From IMG/VR virus record IMGVR_UViG_3300012928_000004, positions 1-62,298 of that record: 62,298 bases of DNA; one strand, given 5' to 3'. Below the pieces are notes generated by a model. The model was not told the origin of the DNA. It saw only the letters and a list, made by a program, of their open reading frames with translations, and did not search any database. Shown in pieces: positions 50,001-59,038 of the stretch. Positions within the stretch are counted from its first letter, which is position 1; the number at the start of each line of letters is the position of its first letter. The translations under genes and the position numbers were made by a program. The DNA is from a virus.

Positions 50001-50734
50001 GTAAAATCTTATATAGAGACCCCACAGCAGTTGCTAATGGTTATGGTAATACTGTGGTTATTAAGACTGCAGAAGGTATGATGCAATTCTCCCACTTACA
50101 TTCTATGGGGAATTTTAAGGTTGGAGATGTAGTTAAGGCAGGCACAATCATTGGTGGTCAAGGTGATACTGCTACAGAAGGCTCATGGCACTTGCACATG
50201 AATGCACCTAAAGCATTGCATGAAAAGTTTATTAATTATATTTCCATGGGGAAAGCTACCTCTGGTGGTACTAGTGGTACTAGAAGTAATAAGGAAAGTG
50301 ATGAATCAAACGATTTAGCCCCTGCAGGATCTAGCGGCAGCACTGCGGGTGGAGAAGAAGAGGAGGAAGTAAAAGTTAAGAAGACACCCATGGAAAACTT
50401 GATGGGTGCATTTGAGCAGTTAGAGAAAGCACTCAACATATTAGCTGGCAATGTTGATGTTGAGACCGCTAGCCCACCACCTGAAACGACGGGCATGGGC
50501 ACCGTGGACTTAGAGCAGATTACACCTACAGAAAAAGTTGAAAAGAATAATCAAAACGCTCAAGAAGTCTTTAAGAAAAAGGCAGAGAAGATGCAAGATG
50601 AAGAGATGTCTGGCGATATAGTTCCTATTGTTGTAACCAAAACAGTTGTCCAACCAGTAATAAATAATACTAGCGGAGGTAAGGGATTCCCTGTCTTCAG
50701 CAAACCTTCGCCTATCCTCACGGGTAAACACTAA
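47078..50734 (+). CDS. Tape-measure-like tail protein with lysozyme and M23 peptidase-like domains
   Basis: A 1218-residue protein. A basic N-terminus is followed by hydrophobic helices (to about 250) and a Gly/Ala-rich membrane-like region (about 360-560). A poly-Ser linker near 680-690 leads to a phage tail lysozyme domain (AGNFAHESAGF, Glu740; GYGWAQWTN), then an M23 peptidase-like domain with SSGID966 and H1038-L-H1040. The His normally before the GxD motif is Ser, so the peptidase may be inactive. Position after the frameshift pair and length suggest a tape measure or hub protein that opens the cell wall. Confidence 0.7.
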   Translation: MAATLKKFVKIKPIDSKSATGVNFNQIRKGINRQGTLMDGLSENFFQQKTILEFQNQWLDTSTSKQVQVVEEEKKEKKKLFSDFKQRLKRMLGKKKRQKAEDAAEEGAKEGDKDGKKRLEVVKKPIFNFLQSIGKLLGNIIKYFVIYGALSWMEKNPEGIQKLGKLLFAFGKFAWWLGKWAVGSILDGITNLVGTFEDEGAVKRGLRFFLGAFQLIGGIAGLRAVQYLVMPWKMLKDAKRINSVFQQTAETTEELKASKKARFKGYKDKKTGVIYSEKEYKEMQKASKRADARRAKNAGKGYKSDLNQKAFNERFTGQYDKARKGPFQKMQQRGRIAKGRLGRGMGSMVKKFPGGGAGLFSVVGGGMRIASGLAMGEGAGAAVGAGVGQAVGGIAGAAALTAVAPFLGPLAPIIGSAIGGFLGEFVGKSIGPIIEPIFEPIKRYFGMLFKVVKGVFGPILDPIKELFSALFGFIGGLANILMDVGKVLLDFGKFIFGPLFAVIGETVGFVVNNAKRLMDPKSVVGGIADALTFNLFNFDKMAAGGVVKSPVPQMASGGPLNGQISILREIGKVMLGAIVGAIGAFGPFGGPVLSFLSSDISKASALFGGKSVPGSTRLGSAKPTIPNIPENQKVEKTVEKSVVAKRKLEKVYREDFRKALMNVLYSIIPEEKTKKKNSSSSSSSSSSSGDSSSASVGSFSGDANSGSVQKKGVAIAKNFKNELGITKEAAAAIAGNFAHESAGFVPGIREGGPFGQNSKPWPKGTVGKGYGWAQWTNAAPGDRYDKFIKSYGGNYDKIPTNEDNWKFAVQEMKGPEPLGSEFSSMTDVSAAAVWFRKHWERAGVHHDGPRIDYAKQFLAQMAKGGIYKGEEKKRDIGTVEKEVHTRKRKEERAAGGKIKAIYSTGPTGGDNIKHAMGKMHSYGDFAPHHRDPGGEKGYAGPIIGFQKDYNFSNQASGDPWPSSGIDVAIPTPLEGKILYRDPTAVANGYGNTVVIKTAEGMMQFSHLHSMGNFKVGDVVKAGTIIGGQGDTATEGSWHLHMNAPKALHEKFINYISMGKATSGGTSGTRSNKESDESNDLAPAGSSGSTAGGEEEEEVKVKKTPMENLMGAFEQLEKALNILAGNVDVETASPPPETTGMGTVDLEQITPTEKVEKNNQNAQEVFKKKAEKMQDEEMSGDIVPIVVTKTVVQPVINNTSGGKGFPVFSKPSPILTGKH

Positions 50735-53700
50735 ATGGCAGATACTAAACCACAAGTAAAGGTGCCTAGAGCAAATCTTTATAAGATGATATCTTATAAA
50801 GGCACAACTGGTGGTGCCAAAAAGTATACTCCACTCTCTGCAGCAAAAGCTATAGGTGATTTGGAAGCAGATATGGGTAATGGTTTTGCTGCCATTACAA
50901 AGGGTATGAATTCCCTTGGCTCAACTATGAATAGCATTGCACTCCAAGTGGAGGGTATGACCGAAGCAATGAAGATTCAAGTTGCAAGGCAAATTGAATC
51001 AGCTAACAAGATTATAAAGGTCCAGAAAGACGCTACTAAAGAGGAGACACAGAGGGAGAAATTAAAGGTAAAGGAAGAAGATAGACGCCGTAAGAAAGAA
51101 GAAAGAGATGAGTCTGAGGAAAATTCTGAGAAGGGTGGTCTATTCAAAAAGATAAGAGAGCAATTCAAAGAAAGCACAAAGAAAGCAGCGGGTGGATTAT
51201 TCTCTGGTCTAGCAAGATTAGCAAAGTTTTTCCTTACTGCAATCGTGGCATTTGGTGTGCTCGATTGGTTAGCAAATAATCCTGAGAAGATTCAGGCACT
51301 TGCTAAAACATTACAAGCATTTGGTAAGGCAATATTTAAGATTACATCATTCCTTGCAGGGTCTGCACTTGATGGACTGATTTCATTCCTAGAAAATCCT
51401 ATCTCAATCAAAGGATTCTTAGGTGCTATACAGTTTGTTTTAAGTGCTGCTCCACTATTTGTGGGCATGATGTTCCTGAAGAATCCTATCGGGACTGTTA
51501 GAGCATTTGCATGGGTGATTGGCACCTTAGGCAAGTCCGTCATGGGCATGTTTAAGGCTGGTAAGATGATGGGCAAGATGCGAGCATTCTCTCGCAATAA
51601 GTTTGCCAAGATAGGAATGGCACTGGGTGCTGGTAGTGCTGCAGCTATGCTGGTCAGCTCACAGGGTGGTAGCACGTCTGAAGTACTGGGTGCTGGTGTA
51701 GGTGCTGGTGCTGGTCAAGCGATAGGTGCACAGATAGGTGCTGCGACTGGTGTACCTGGCATGGGTATGCTTCTAGGTGCTGCTGGAGCAGCCGTAGGAG
51801 GTAAAGCAGGGCAAGGTATAGGTAAGTTACTAGAACCTATTACCAAACCTATTGGTAGATTCTTCACCATGATTGGTGATGTCTTTAATAGTGTGATGGC
51901 ACCTATTAAAGAAACATTCAAGGGATTTTTTGAAGCACTTGGTGGCTTCATGAATGGTATCTTAGATGCTGTTGAGCCACATCTGCCACTGATTACTAAG
52001 ATACTGGGAATTGGTATTCAGGTTGCGTTTGCACCTCTATTCCTAGGTATCAAAGCACTAACTGCTGTGCTTAAATTCTTTACTCCTAAGAAGAATAAGA
52101 AGGGTAAAGATGGTAAAGCAATAGAAGCAAAGTCAAAAGCACGTGGTGGACCTGTTGATATCCCTGTACGTGTGCCTGAAATGGCAGACGGTGGTCAGTT
52201 AACTGCTGGTCCTATTGCATTTGTTGCAACAACTATTGCAGAAGTTACTAATCTCGCTAAAGGTTTGCGAGAGATGATGCTGTTACCATTCAAAGCAATT
52301 GGTTACGGTATTGTATCTGCTATTGGATTCATTGGTAACACATTTGCATCATTCTTACCTGGTCCTCTCAAGAGTATTCTGGGTGCCGCATTAGCACCTA
52401 TTGCTGCTATCTTTGGTATACCACTGTCTGCATTGAAGGTCGGTGGCACAAAATCAATCAAAGGTGATGAGACCGAAAAGGATCCTGGTGCAGAAGTTAA
52501 CCCTGAAGAAGACCTTGACAGTAAAATATTAGAGTCATTCACCAAATCTGGTGATGGCATTATGGCAATCCTAATTAATATTGCAAAAGCATTGTCATTT
52601 AAGTCAAAGGTAGAGCAAGGTCTTGAAAACATAGGAAATGCTGCAACTGGATTCTTTGGTGGAGTTAGGAATTTCTTTGGATTCTCTGAAGGTGGTGTAG
52701 TCCAACCTGCAATAACGCCTGGTTTTGCCTCTGGTGGATGGATTCAAGGACCACATTCAGGTTACCCAGTATCACTAGATGGTGGACAATCTGTTTCCTT
52801 TATTGGTCATGGCACTGAATGGGTAGGTATGAAAGGATTTGCAGGTGGTGGTGCATTTGTTGTCCCGTTTGATACTCCTGCAACCCGTAAAAACAGTGGT
52901 CTTACATCTATGAGAATGCGTGAAGCAGCTGCAGGAGGTTACGCTATGCCGTTTAGTATGGGAGGAGCATTGAAAACAACTATTCCAAAATTTGAAGCTG
53001 GGGGTAGATTTGACCCTAAAGCATATAATAGTAATCCTGATGACAAAAATACAAGAGGTCTAGTCCTAAATGACAAGACATATTATGTCAAATATAATGC
53101 TGACAAAGAAGGAAACGTAAAAGTTAAAGCAGTTAGTAAACGTGTTAAAGCACCTAATCTCTTAGGTATGGGTGAGAAACTTACAAGTGTGCAACCTGGC
53201 AGCGATGAGTTTAATAATATTATTGCATCTGATGGACTGAAACAATCAGTGATGAAGACAATGCGGAAACAGGTTGGGCAGGGTCGCTCTAAGTCATTCA
53301 AAGCATATCCATTGAAAGAGATATCAGTCCATCCACAAGCAGATATTTCATACAAATATAACCAGTCTTACCAGCAGAATCTGGCTGCATGGATGGAGCA
53401 AGGAGTTAAGAAGAAGGAAGCACAAAGACTAGCAGCACGTGCAGCTATGGAGTTTGCAATGCCTAGCAAGGATGGCACAGCAACTACAACTGCAGTACAA
53501 AGAGGTGAGATAGAAGAGAATATAGTTGTTAATGAGAAGGGTGAAACTGCTGATGAATTGACACCACCTCCTGCTAAGAAAGATGAGGATAAAGATAAGA
53601 AGAAGGATGGTGGAAAGAGTCCGATGGAATTGCTAGAGAATGCATTAGAGAAGTTTGGTGATGCTATGTCAGGTAAAGCATTGACTGATGCTGAGCTAAA

Positions 53701-53953
53701 GAAATCCGAAGCAAAGGCAGACAAACAGAAAGCACAAGAGGAAGCAATCACTGCTGCTACTGAAACAAATGCTGCTGCTGGAGTAGGTGATGCTAACACT
53801 ACAGTTGGTAAACCTATTGTCCAAGGACCTGGCGCTGGTAATGATATTCCTATTCCTATTACTGGACTAGATAAACTTGATGCTGATATGTTCCTGATGC
53901 CTCGCTTTGGTCTGATATCAGAATTTAATCAAGATGTGGTGGACCTTAACTAA
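50735..53953 (+). CDS. Second tape-measure-like tail protein
   Basis: A 1072-residue paralogue of the preceding protein. It shares a charged helical start (EETQREKLKVKEEDRRRKKEERDE), LARLAKFFLTAIVAFGVLDWLANNPEKIQ (compare YGALSWMEKNPEGIQ in the first), and a long Gly/Ala hydrophobic middle. The C-terminal part has a Gly-rich beta region and an acidic tail, but no lysozyme or M23 domain. It begins one base after the previous stop. Tape-measure or hub role by position. Confidence 0.68.
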   Translation: MADTKPQVKVPRANLYKMISYKGTTGGAKKYTPLSAAKAIGDLEADMGNGFAAITKGMNSLGSTMNSIALQVEGMTEAMKIQVARQIESANKIIKVQKDATKEETQREKLKVKEEDRRRKKEERDESEENSEKGGLFKKIREQFKESTKKAAGGLFSGLARLAKFFLTAIVAFGVLDWLANNPEKIQALAKTLQAFGKAIFKITSFLAGSALDGLISFLENPISIKGFLGAIQFVLSAAPLFVGMMFLKNPIGTVRAFAWVIGTLGKSVMGMFKAGKMMGKMRAFSRNKFAKIGMALGAGSAAAMLVSSQGGSTSEVLGAGVGAGAGQAIGAQIGAATGVPGMGMLLGAAGAAVGGKAGQGIGKLLEPITKPIGRFFTMIGDVFNSVMAPIKETFKGFFEALGGFMNGILDAVEPHLPLITKILGIGIQVAFAPLFLGIKALTAVLKFFTPKKNKKGKDGKAIEAKSKARGGPVDIPVRVPEMADGGQLTAGPIAFVATTIAEVTNLAKGLREMMLLPFKAIGYGIVSAIGFIGNTFASFLPGPLKSILGAALAPIAAIFGIPLSALKVGGTKSIKGDETEKDPGAEVNPEEDLDSKILESFTKSGDGIMAILINIAKALSFKSKVEQGLENIGNAATGFFGGVRNFFGFSEGGVVQPAITPGFASGGWIQGPHSGYPVSLDGGQSVSFIGHGTEWVGMKGFAGGGAFVVPFDTPATRKNSGLTSMRMREAAAGGYAMPFSMGGALKTTIPKFEAGGRFDPKAYNSNPDDKNTRGLVLNDKTYYVKYNADKEGNVKVKAVSKRVKAPNLLGMGEKLTSVQPGSDEFNNIIASDGLKQSVMKTMRKQVGQGRSKSFKAYPLKEISVHPQADISYKYNQSYQQNLAAWMEQGVKKKEAQRLAARAAMEFAMPSKDGTATTTAVQRGEIEENIVVNEKGETADELTPPPAKKDEDKDKKKDGGKSPMELLENALEKFGDAMSGKALTDAELKKSEAKADKQKAQEEAITAATETNAAAGVGDANTTVGKPIVQGPGAGNDIPIPITGLDKLDADMFLMPRFGLISEFNQDVVDLN

Positions 53954-55320
53954 TGGCAGATAGAAAATCACGGTTATATAAACTCCTTAAGATGGAAATC
54001 GAAACCATCGGTGAGGAAAACTATGACATTAGAGATATTGTCATGGATTTTTCATACTATGAGTCTATCGATTCTCCATTCATAAGATGTGATTTCACTA
54101 TCTTGGATGCTATTGACTTTAATAAAGCATTGATGGGTGGTGAAATTATTAATGTCAAGGTTGTCACTGATTCATCTGGAAATAAACCTCTTAATGTCAA
54201 GTTACGCGTACATAAAATTGGCAGTATTATTAAATCAGAGCGTGGCCAACTCTATATAGTTCATTGCGTCTCTCCTGAGATGTATAACAATGAGATGGAG
54301 AAGGTATTCAAGGCGTTTGGACCTGGCAAAAGTACGAAGGATGTTGACAACATTCCAAAGCACATTTGTAAGAAGTATCTCAAGGCACCTAACAAGAAAT
54401 GTAAGGAAGAAAACTTTGAGCATCATTCAAAGGTTACGTTTATATCTCCTAACTGGAGACCAGTGGATGTCATCTCCTATATGTCAGACAAAGTTTCTCG
54501 TGTAGAAGGGAAAGGGTCTGGTAAAGGATCGAAGTACCAAGCGGGATTTTTATTTTTCGAGAATAGATATGGTTTTCAATTCAAGTCTATTGATTTACTC
54601 TGTTTGGGTGGCGGTACTCCTGATGGGACCGACCTATTTGAGTATACTTATGTCCAACAAGGAGCTGACCCTCCATCAAACGGGGCATACGTTATCGAAA
54701 GCATTACATACCCAGACAAAGCAAACCACCTAAGAAATATGAGGATGGGCACGTTTAAGACTAGTACTATTTCTATTAGTCTATCAAACTTGTCTAGAAG
54801 TCATATGACTAACACTGGTAAGTCAGGGAAGAATGCTCCTGCTGGCACAAATTATAAAGGTAGGGAAATCACATATAAACAGATTTTCCAGAGGGCAAAT
54901 ACTATACATAAAGAACTTCCATTTGATGTGCCTGAGGACTTGTCCAATGCAACATCAACTAGAATTAAGTATAGAATATCACCTTCCTTAAAAAATCAAC
55001 CAGCATTAGGTAACGATCCTGAAAATGGCACAAAAGCAGACACTAATAACATAGCAGTTGCCGAATATGCTTCGGGACGCTATAGTCTGTTACAGGCTGT
55101 GCAACTGACAGTATCTGTACCAGGTAACACAGCACTGACGGCAGGGCAACTTGTCAAGGTAAAGATACCCGCATCGCAAGAAAGCGGAAAGAATGTTAAA
55201 GTAGACATGAAGTATAGTGGTAAATACTTAATTCAAGGATTAACACACATATACACCAGAGAAGGTCTCACTACTAAATTAGTATTGACTCGCGACTCTA
55301 TTATGAAATCAACTTACTAA
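53953..55320 (+). CDS. Baseplate hub protein (gp27-like)
   Basis: A 455-residue protein. The segment DIVMDFSYYESIDSPFIRCDFTILDAIDFNKAL and the INVKVVTDSSGNKPLNVKLRVHKI strand pattern match the hub fold of T4 gp27 and other contractile-tail hubs. HLRNMRMGTFKTSTISISL and the terminal strands KYLIQGLTHIYTREGLTTKLVLTRDS support the second hub domain. It lies between tape-measure-like genes and gp5, as expected for the hub. Confidence 0.7.
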   Translation: MADRKSRLYKLLKMEIETIGEENYDIRDIVMDFSYYESIDSPFIRCDFTILDAIDFNKALMGGEIINVKVVTDSSGNKPLNVKLRVHKIGSIIKSERGQLYIVHCVSPEMYNNEMEKVFKAFGPGKSTKDVDNIPKHICKKYLKAPNKKCKEENFEHHSKVTFISPNWRPVDVISYMSDKVSRVEGKGSGKGSKYQAGFLFFENRYGFQFKSIDLLCLGGGTPDGTDLFEYTYVQQGADPPSNGAYVIESITYPDKANHLRNMRMGTFKTSTISISLSNLSRSHMTNTGKSGKNAPAGTNYKGREITYKQIFQRANTIHKELPFDVPEDLSNATSTRIKYRISPSLKNQPALGNDPENGTKADTNNIAVAEYASGRYSLLQAVQLTVSVPGNTALTAGQLVKVKIPASQESGKNVKVDMKYSGKYLIQGLTHIYTREGLTTKLVLTRDSIMKSTY

Positions 55321-55332
55321 GGTAACTAACCT

Positions 55333-55560
55333 ATGGAAAGCATCGAAAAACATATCGAGAAGGATAAGCAAATTCTCGACAATCCAGAAACAAATCCACA
55401 AATGCGTCGTCACATTGAAAGTGAATTGCATGAGTTGGAAGATTACGCAGAGCATCACAAGAAAGAGATTGAAGCAGGTGACCATCATGACCCTAATCCA
55501 ATCGAACTATTTTGTGACCAGAATCCCTCAGAACCTGAGTGCTTAGTTTACGAAGATTGA
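55333..55560 (+). CDS. cp12: CP12-like Calvin-cycle inhibitor
   Basis: A 75-residue protein. The C-terminus IELFCDQNPSEPECLVYED has the CP12 signature C61-x8-C70 with x-V-Y-E-D, which forms the redox disulfide that closes onto GAPDH. The helical N-terminus (HIEKDKQILDNPETNPQMRR) matches the linker type; the N-terminal Cys pair of plant CP12 is absent, as in other phage forms. The conserved Arg after C70 is Leu. It would bind GAPDH and PRK and slow carbon fixation while talC diverts carbon. Confidence 0.85.
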   Translation: MESIEKHIEKDKQILDNPETNPQMRRHIESELHELEDYAEHHKKEIEAGDHHDPNPIELFCDQNPSEPECLVYED

Positions 55561-55586
55561 CAAAAAAGAAATAATTATATTATAAT
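55557..55586 (+). promoter_or_regulatory. Sigma-70-type promoter upstream of cpeT
   Basis: TTGACA (55557-55562), 18-nt spacer, TATAAT (55581-55586), perfect boxes. The -35 overlaps the stop of cp12. The expected start is near 55593, leaving about 12 nt before the ATG at 55605. Confidence 0.85.
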
Positions 55587-55604
55587 AACCATGTAAGGGT
55601 TGAA

Positions 55605-56060
55605 ATGAATAACTTTGAGGAACTGATTTGTGGATACTATCGAAATCAAAGGCAGGCGATGTCAAATCCTGCCCGATGGCCACAGATTGATATAAAAATA
55701 TGGCAAGTATCAAGCGGCATTATAGAAGCAAAGTCTTGGTACAAATATAAGGGCGAGGAAAACGCATACAACTGGGTCAGATATAGAATGACAAACCAGA
55801 CAGAGACTACAGTCTCTACTGATGTCTTCAGTTATACCCATAATGCTGATTCTTGCCCTTTTACATGGGAATATGATGGCAACTGGTGGACTGGTAAGGG
55901 TGACTGTGTTATCCGTGACTCCCGTTGCGTATCTACTATCAGATTTAATGGTTATGACTATAGGTCCATGGACCAAGGTATCGACATAAATACTGGAAAA
56001 CAACTATGGGGCAAACCTCCAGAGGAAGGAGAATTTCTCTTTGTCCCTGTTGATAAATAA
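55605..56060 (+). CDS. cpeT: CpeT-like phycobiliprotein lyase
   Basis: A 151-residue protein. ICGYYRNQRQAMSNPARWPQ, KSWYKYKGEENAYNWVRYRM and FTWEYDGNWWTGKGDC follow the CpeT/CpcT lyase pattern of a beta-barrel that binds linear tetrapyrroles. Host CpeT attaches phycoerythrobilin to phycoerythrin. The phage form may protect or remodel the light-harvesting antenna. A perfect sigma-70 promoter stands upstream, while gp5 downstream has late sites. Confidence 0.82.
   Translation: MNNFEELICGYYRNQRQAMSNPARWPQIDIKIWQVSSGIIEAKSWYKYKGEENAYNWVRYRMTNQTETTVSTDVFSYTHNADSCPFTWEYDGNWWTGKGDCVIRDSRCVSTIRFNGYDYRSMDQGIDINTGKQLWGKPPEEGEFLFVPVDK
56052..56059 (+). promoter_or_regulatory. Late promoter GATAAATA
   Basis: GATAAATA 21 nt before the ATG of gp5 at 56081. 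Another CATAAATA lies at 55984-55991. Together they place gp5 under late control. Confidence 0.6.
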
Positions 56061-56080
56061 GATTACAACACATTAATATA

Positions 56081-58813
56081 ATGGCGAGAACACGCTCAGA
56101 TTTCTTAGGTAGAGACGGATACACTTGGTGGATTGGTGAGGTTGAGAACAACCAAGACCCTTCCCAACTGGGTCGTGTACAAGTGCGTGTAATCGGTTGG
56201 TATACTGGTGAAGGAGCAGAAGAGGCATATACAAACACACTAAAGACTGAAGACCTTCCTTGGGCTACAGTCCTTCTACCTTCAGATAAACCACAAACTA
56301 AAAACGCTGGCTCAACTACTGAGTTGCAACCTGGCGCAATGGTTATTGGTTTCTTCCTTGATGGGGATGAAGCACAGATGCCTTGTGTACTTGGTGCATT
56401 CAGAGGATTTAGAGAGCTGGATGATGATACCAAGCGTACTGTTATTGCAGATGAAGAGTCTGCTAACAAACAGGCAACTAAAACTCCTGCCCAACAAGAT
56501 ATGGCAGGTAATCTTAGACTTGGTGGTGGACCATTTACTAAGTTGCAGACTAAAACACCATCGACAGCAACTGGTGATATAGAAGAATCGCGTGGTAGTA
56601 TCTCTACTGCTGAGCAATTGCTGCCAGGTAATGCTGTTACCAACCCTATCAAACCACCTATCTCTGGTCAAAGTGTTGCTGACGGTGTTGGTGGACCAGG
56701 TGGTGATGGTTTTGAAGTTGACCTAGAGCGTATGCTCACTGAGCTTGGTGAGATGTCAGCTTCACTAGGTAGAGCTGAGAAGGGTGTGGTATCCCTTGTC
56801 AATGGTATGAAACTTGCTGGTGATAAAGTAAAAGAGCACCTTGGAAAACTTTGTAACTTCCTTTCTGGTGGTATTGCTGGTATCCTTGCACCACTAAAAG
56901 AATTACTCGCAAAGATTATTGCAGAGGTTATCAACGCACTGGTTAAAATTATCTCCAAGTTTATTCCACTTGGCGTTGTTAATGCAATCCTATCACTTGT
57001 GCAGGAGATTTTTGCTATCTTCTGTATGGAAACTCCAATGTGGTTGGGGTTAGTCCAAGCAGCATTATCGGACACGGTTAACTTTGCCAACCAAATGGCC
57101 AGCTTTGCTGTGAACAAAATAGCCAAAGTTATATCTAATGCTATTGGCGATGCTGTTAAAAAGGTTACTGGTCGTATCCTTGATGGTATTACCAAGGCAA
57201 TGGATAGAGTTAAGAATGTTGCTGGTGATGTATTATCTGCTATCTCTATTGCAAAGAAAGCAGCGGGTGCTGCTAGGAGTCTAGGAAAGTCGGTGCAATC
57301 AATTTTTGAAGTTGACTTCACTAAACTAGACTGGGGTAGTTTGATTTCTATCATTAAAATGATTCTTGGTCTTCTCTTTAAGAAAGACTGTGGACGAAAG
57401 ATTAAACGACCGCGAGCTAAACGATGGTATCCACTTATCGGTACAACCGATTGTGATAATGTAAATGATGCTATCGCTGGCACACCATATGAGAAAAATG
57501 TAGAAGACGCATATAGCGGTAAGACTGCACTGCAAGGTGGAAGTTTTATTGATAACCTGTTTAGTGGTATCAATCCATTCCTGCAAGAAACTCAGATGCA
57601 TCTGAATGGTGCAAAAGAAATATTTGATGCAACGCCTGGTAAAGAAAAGAAGATTATCTCTGGACCAGGTGGTGTATCATCATTAGAAGATTCCTATGGT
57701 AATCGTCACACAAATGTCCCAAACAATGAGACAAAAATCATTGCTAAGGATAAGTGTGAAACTATTAAAGGTAACTATGTCTTGACAGTAGAAGGAGACT
57801 TCTATCTAAAAGTCATGGGTAACTACCATGAAGAGGTAACTGGAGCTAAAAACGACCACTCATCAAACGGTCCACAATCTAAATCGTCGGGTAGCTCCAA
57901 GTCTCCAGATAAAACTTCAGGTGGTGCACTCAAAAAAGCAGACACAAACGTTACTGCTAATACTACCAATTCGGATACTTTCAAGAAAAACCCTGATAAA
58001 GTCGCTAAAGGACTGTCTACCGACGTTAATTCACAAAATGACGCTGTAGATAATAAGTATAAAAATAACTTAGAGGGGATTAAAAAGAATAGGATGCAAA
58101 TCCTAAAATATAATAATATTGGTGGTTTCTATCCAGTGGATGAGATTCCATTCCATCCAGAAGCTGACGAGTTTGGTCGCACACCGTGGGGTCCACAACT
58201 TAAAGCAGAACTTGAGGATGAAAAAGAGCAGAAGTCTTCCACTCGTAAAGAAGGTGACCATGAAATCGCCTACACTGGTGAGTTGAAGTTACAAGGCTCT
58301 AAAGTTAAAATCACTGGTATCGAAGCAATTCAACTTAATGCTCAAAACGTAAAAACGGAAGCAAACACCATCGAGAATGTTGCCGATGGTGAAATTATCA
58401 ACGAAGCAAACTGGATTACTTCATTCCTTAACGCAGGTAGATTTGAATTTGTTGCTATCTTCAATCCATTTGCAGCTCTAACTGGACAATTTTCTCTAGT
58501 TAAAGGTGCTATTGTGGATATCACAACAGATACACCATTCCCTGCTATATCACCACCAACACAAACCAGAGTCTGTATATCTACAGCAGTGCCTGGTTCT
58601 ATGAATGATATTATTGCTGGCAGCACGTCAGGAGTCCATAACACGTTTATCGCCGCGCCAACAGGTGTCATCACCGAATTCGTTACAGCAGGTAACATCA
58701 TGAATCAAGTGGTCAGCGGCATGGCGTCCTACTCCGTAGGCACGGGATATATGGCAGTTGGCTGCGGTTTCGGACCAAATCAGGTCTATGGCTTGCCATT
58801 GCTCCTAAACTAG
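56081..58813 (+). CDS. gp5: Baseplate hub/needle protein gp5, without a lysozyme domain
   Basis: A 910-residue protein. The N-terminal OB fold (WWIGEVENNQDPSQLGRVQVRVIGWY, MPCVLGAFRG) matches the start of T4 gp5. The T4-type lysozyme domain is absent; a long helical region (residues about 210-450) replaces it. The C-terminal part has the intertwined beta-helix repeats of the needle (CETIKGNYVLTVEGDFYLKV) and a Gly/Thr-rich tip. The cell-wall enzymes are instead in the protein encoded at 47078-50734. Confidence 0.82.
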   Translation: MARTRSDFLGRDGYTWWIGEVENNQDPSQLGRVQVRVIGWYTGEGAEEAYTNTLKTEDLPWATVLLPSDKPQTKNAGSTTELQPGAMVIGFFLDGDEAQMPCVLGAFRGFRELDDDTKRTVIADEESANKQATKTPAQQDMAGNLRLGGGPFTKLQTKTPSTATGDIEESRGSISTAEQLLPGNAVTNPIKPPISGQSVADGVGGPGGDGFEVDLERMLTELGEMSASLGRAEKGVVSLVNGMKLAGDKVKEHLGKLCNFLSGGIAGILAPLKELLAKIIAEVINALVKIISKFIPLGVVNAILSLVQEIFAIFCMETPMWLGLVQAALSDTVNFANQMASFAVNKIAKVISNAIGDAVKKVTGRILDGITKAMDRVKNVAGDVLSAISIAKKAAGAARSLGKSVQSIFEVDFTKLDWGSLISIIKMILGLLFKKDCGRKIKRPRAKRWYPLIGTTDCDNVNDAIAGTPYEKNVEDAYSGKTALQGGSFIDNLFSGINPFLQETQMHLNGAKEIFDATPGKEKKIISGPGGVSSLEDSYGNRHTNVPNNETKIIAKDKCETIKGNYVLTVEGDFYLKVMGNYHEEVTGAKNDHSSNGPQSKSSGSSKSPDKTSGGALKKADTNVTANTTNSDTFKKNPDKVAKGLSTDVNSQNDAVDNKYKNNLEGIKKNRMQILKYNNIGGFYPVDEIPFHPEADEFGRTPWGPQLKAELEDEKEQKSSTRKEGDHEIAYTGELKLQGSKVKITGIEAIQLNAQNVKTEANTIENVADGEIINEANWITSFLNAGRFEFVAIFNPFAALTGQFSLVKGAIVDITTDTPFPAISPPTQTRVCISTAVPGSMNDIIAGSTSGVHNTFIAAPTGVITEFVTAGNIMNQVVSGMASYSVGTGYMAVGCGFGPNQVYGLPLLLN

Positions 58814-58821
58814 GGTATACT
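58793..58821 (+). promoter_or_regulatory. Sigma-70-type promoter
   Basis: TTGCCA (58793-58798), 17-nt spacer, TATACT (58816-58821), each 5/6 match. Predicted start near 58828, 19 nt before the ATG at 58847. Confidence 0.55.
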
Positions 58822-58846
58822 AGGGAGGTCAATACCACGCCTCCCC

Positions 58847-59038
58847 ATGAGCAACGAGACTTACCTTGAGCACATCTGGGTCAACATTGCACAACGCAAC
58901 ATCAAGATTCTTGACGATGAGGGTTATGATGAGGTCGTACAATATAACTTTGACCAAGACGGTGCTGATGGATTTACAGAGACCATTGCTTCTTTCAAGG
59001 AGCAGGTGCCTGAAGAATTGATTACATATCTATCATGA
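58847..59038 (+). CDS. Hypothetical protein, 63 residues
   Basis: A small acidic protein (MSNETYLEHIWVNIAQRNIK, then DDEGYDEVVQYNFDQDGADGF). It has a possible promoter right upstream and begins a cluster of small genes leading to talC. No function is visible. Confidence 0.55.
   Translation: MSNETYLEHIWVNIAQRNIKILDDEGYDEVVQYNFDQDGADGFTETIASFKEQVPEELITYLS

Noticed and set aside
56668-57573. 301-residue - strand frame opposite gp5
   Set aside because: Long because the + strand lacks certain codons there; the + strand gp5 frame continues and shows clear homology-type motifs.
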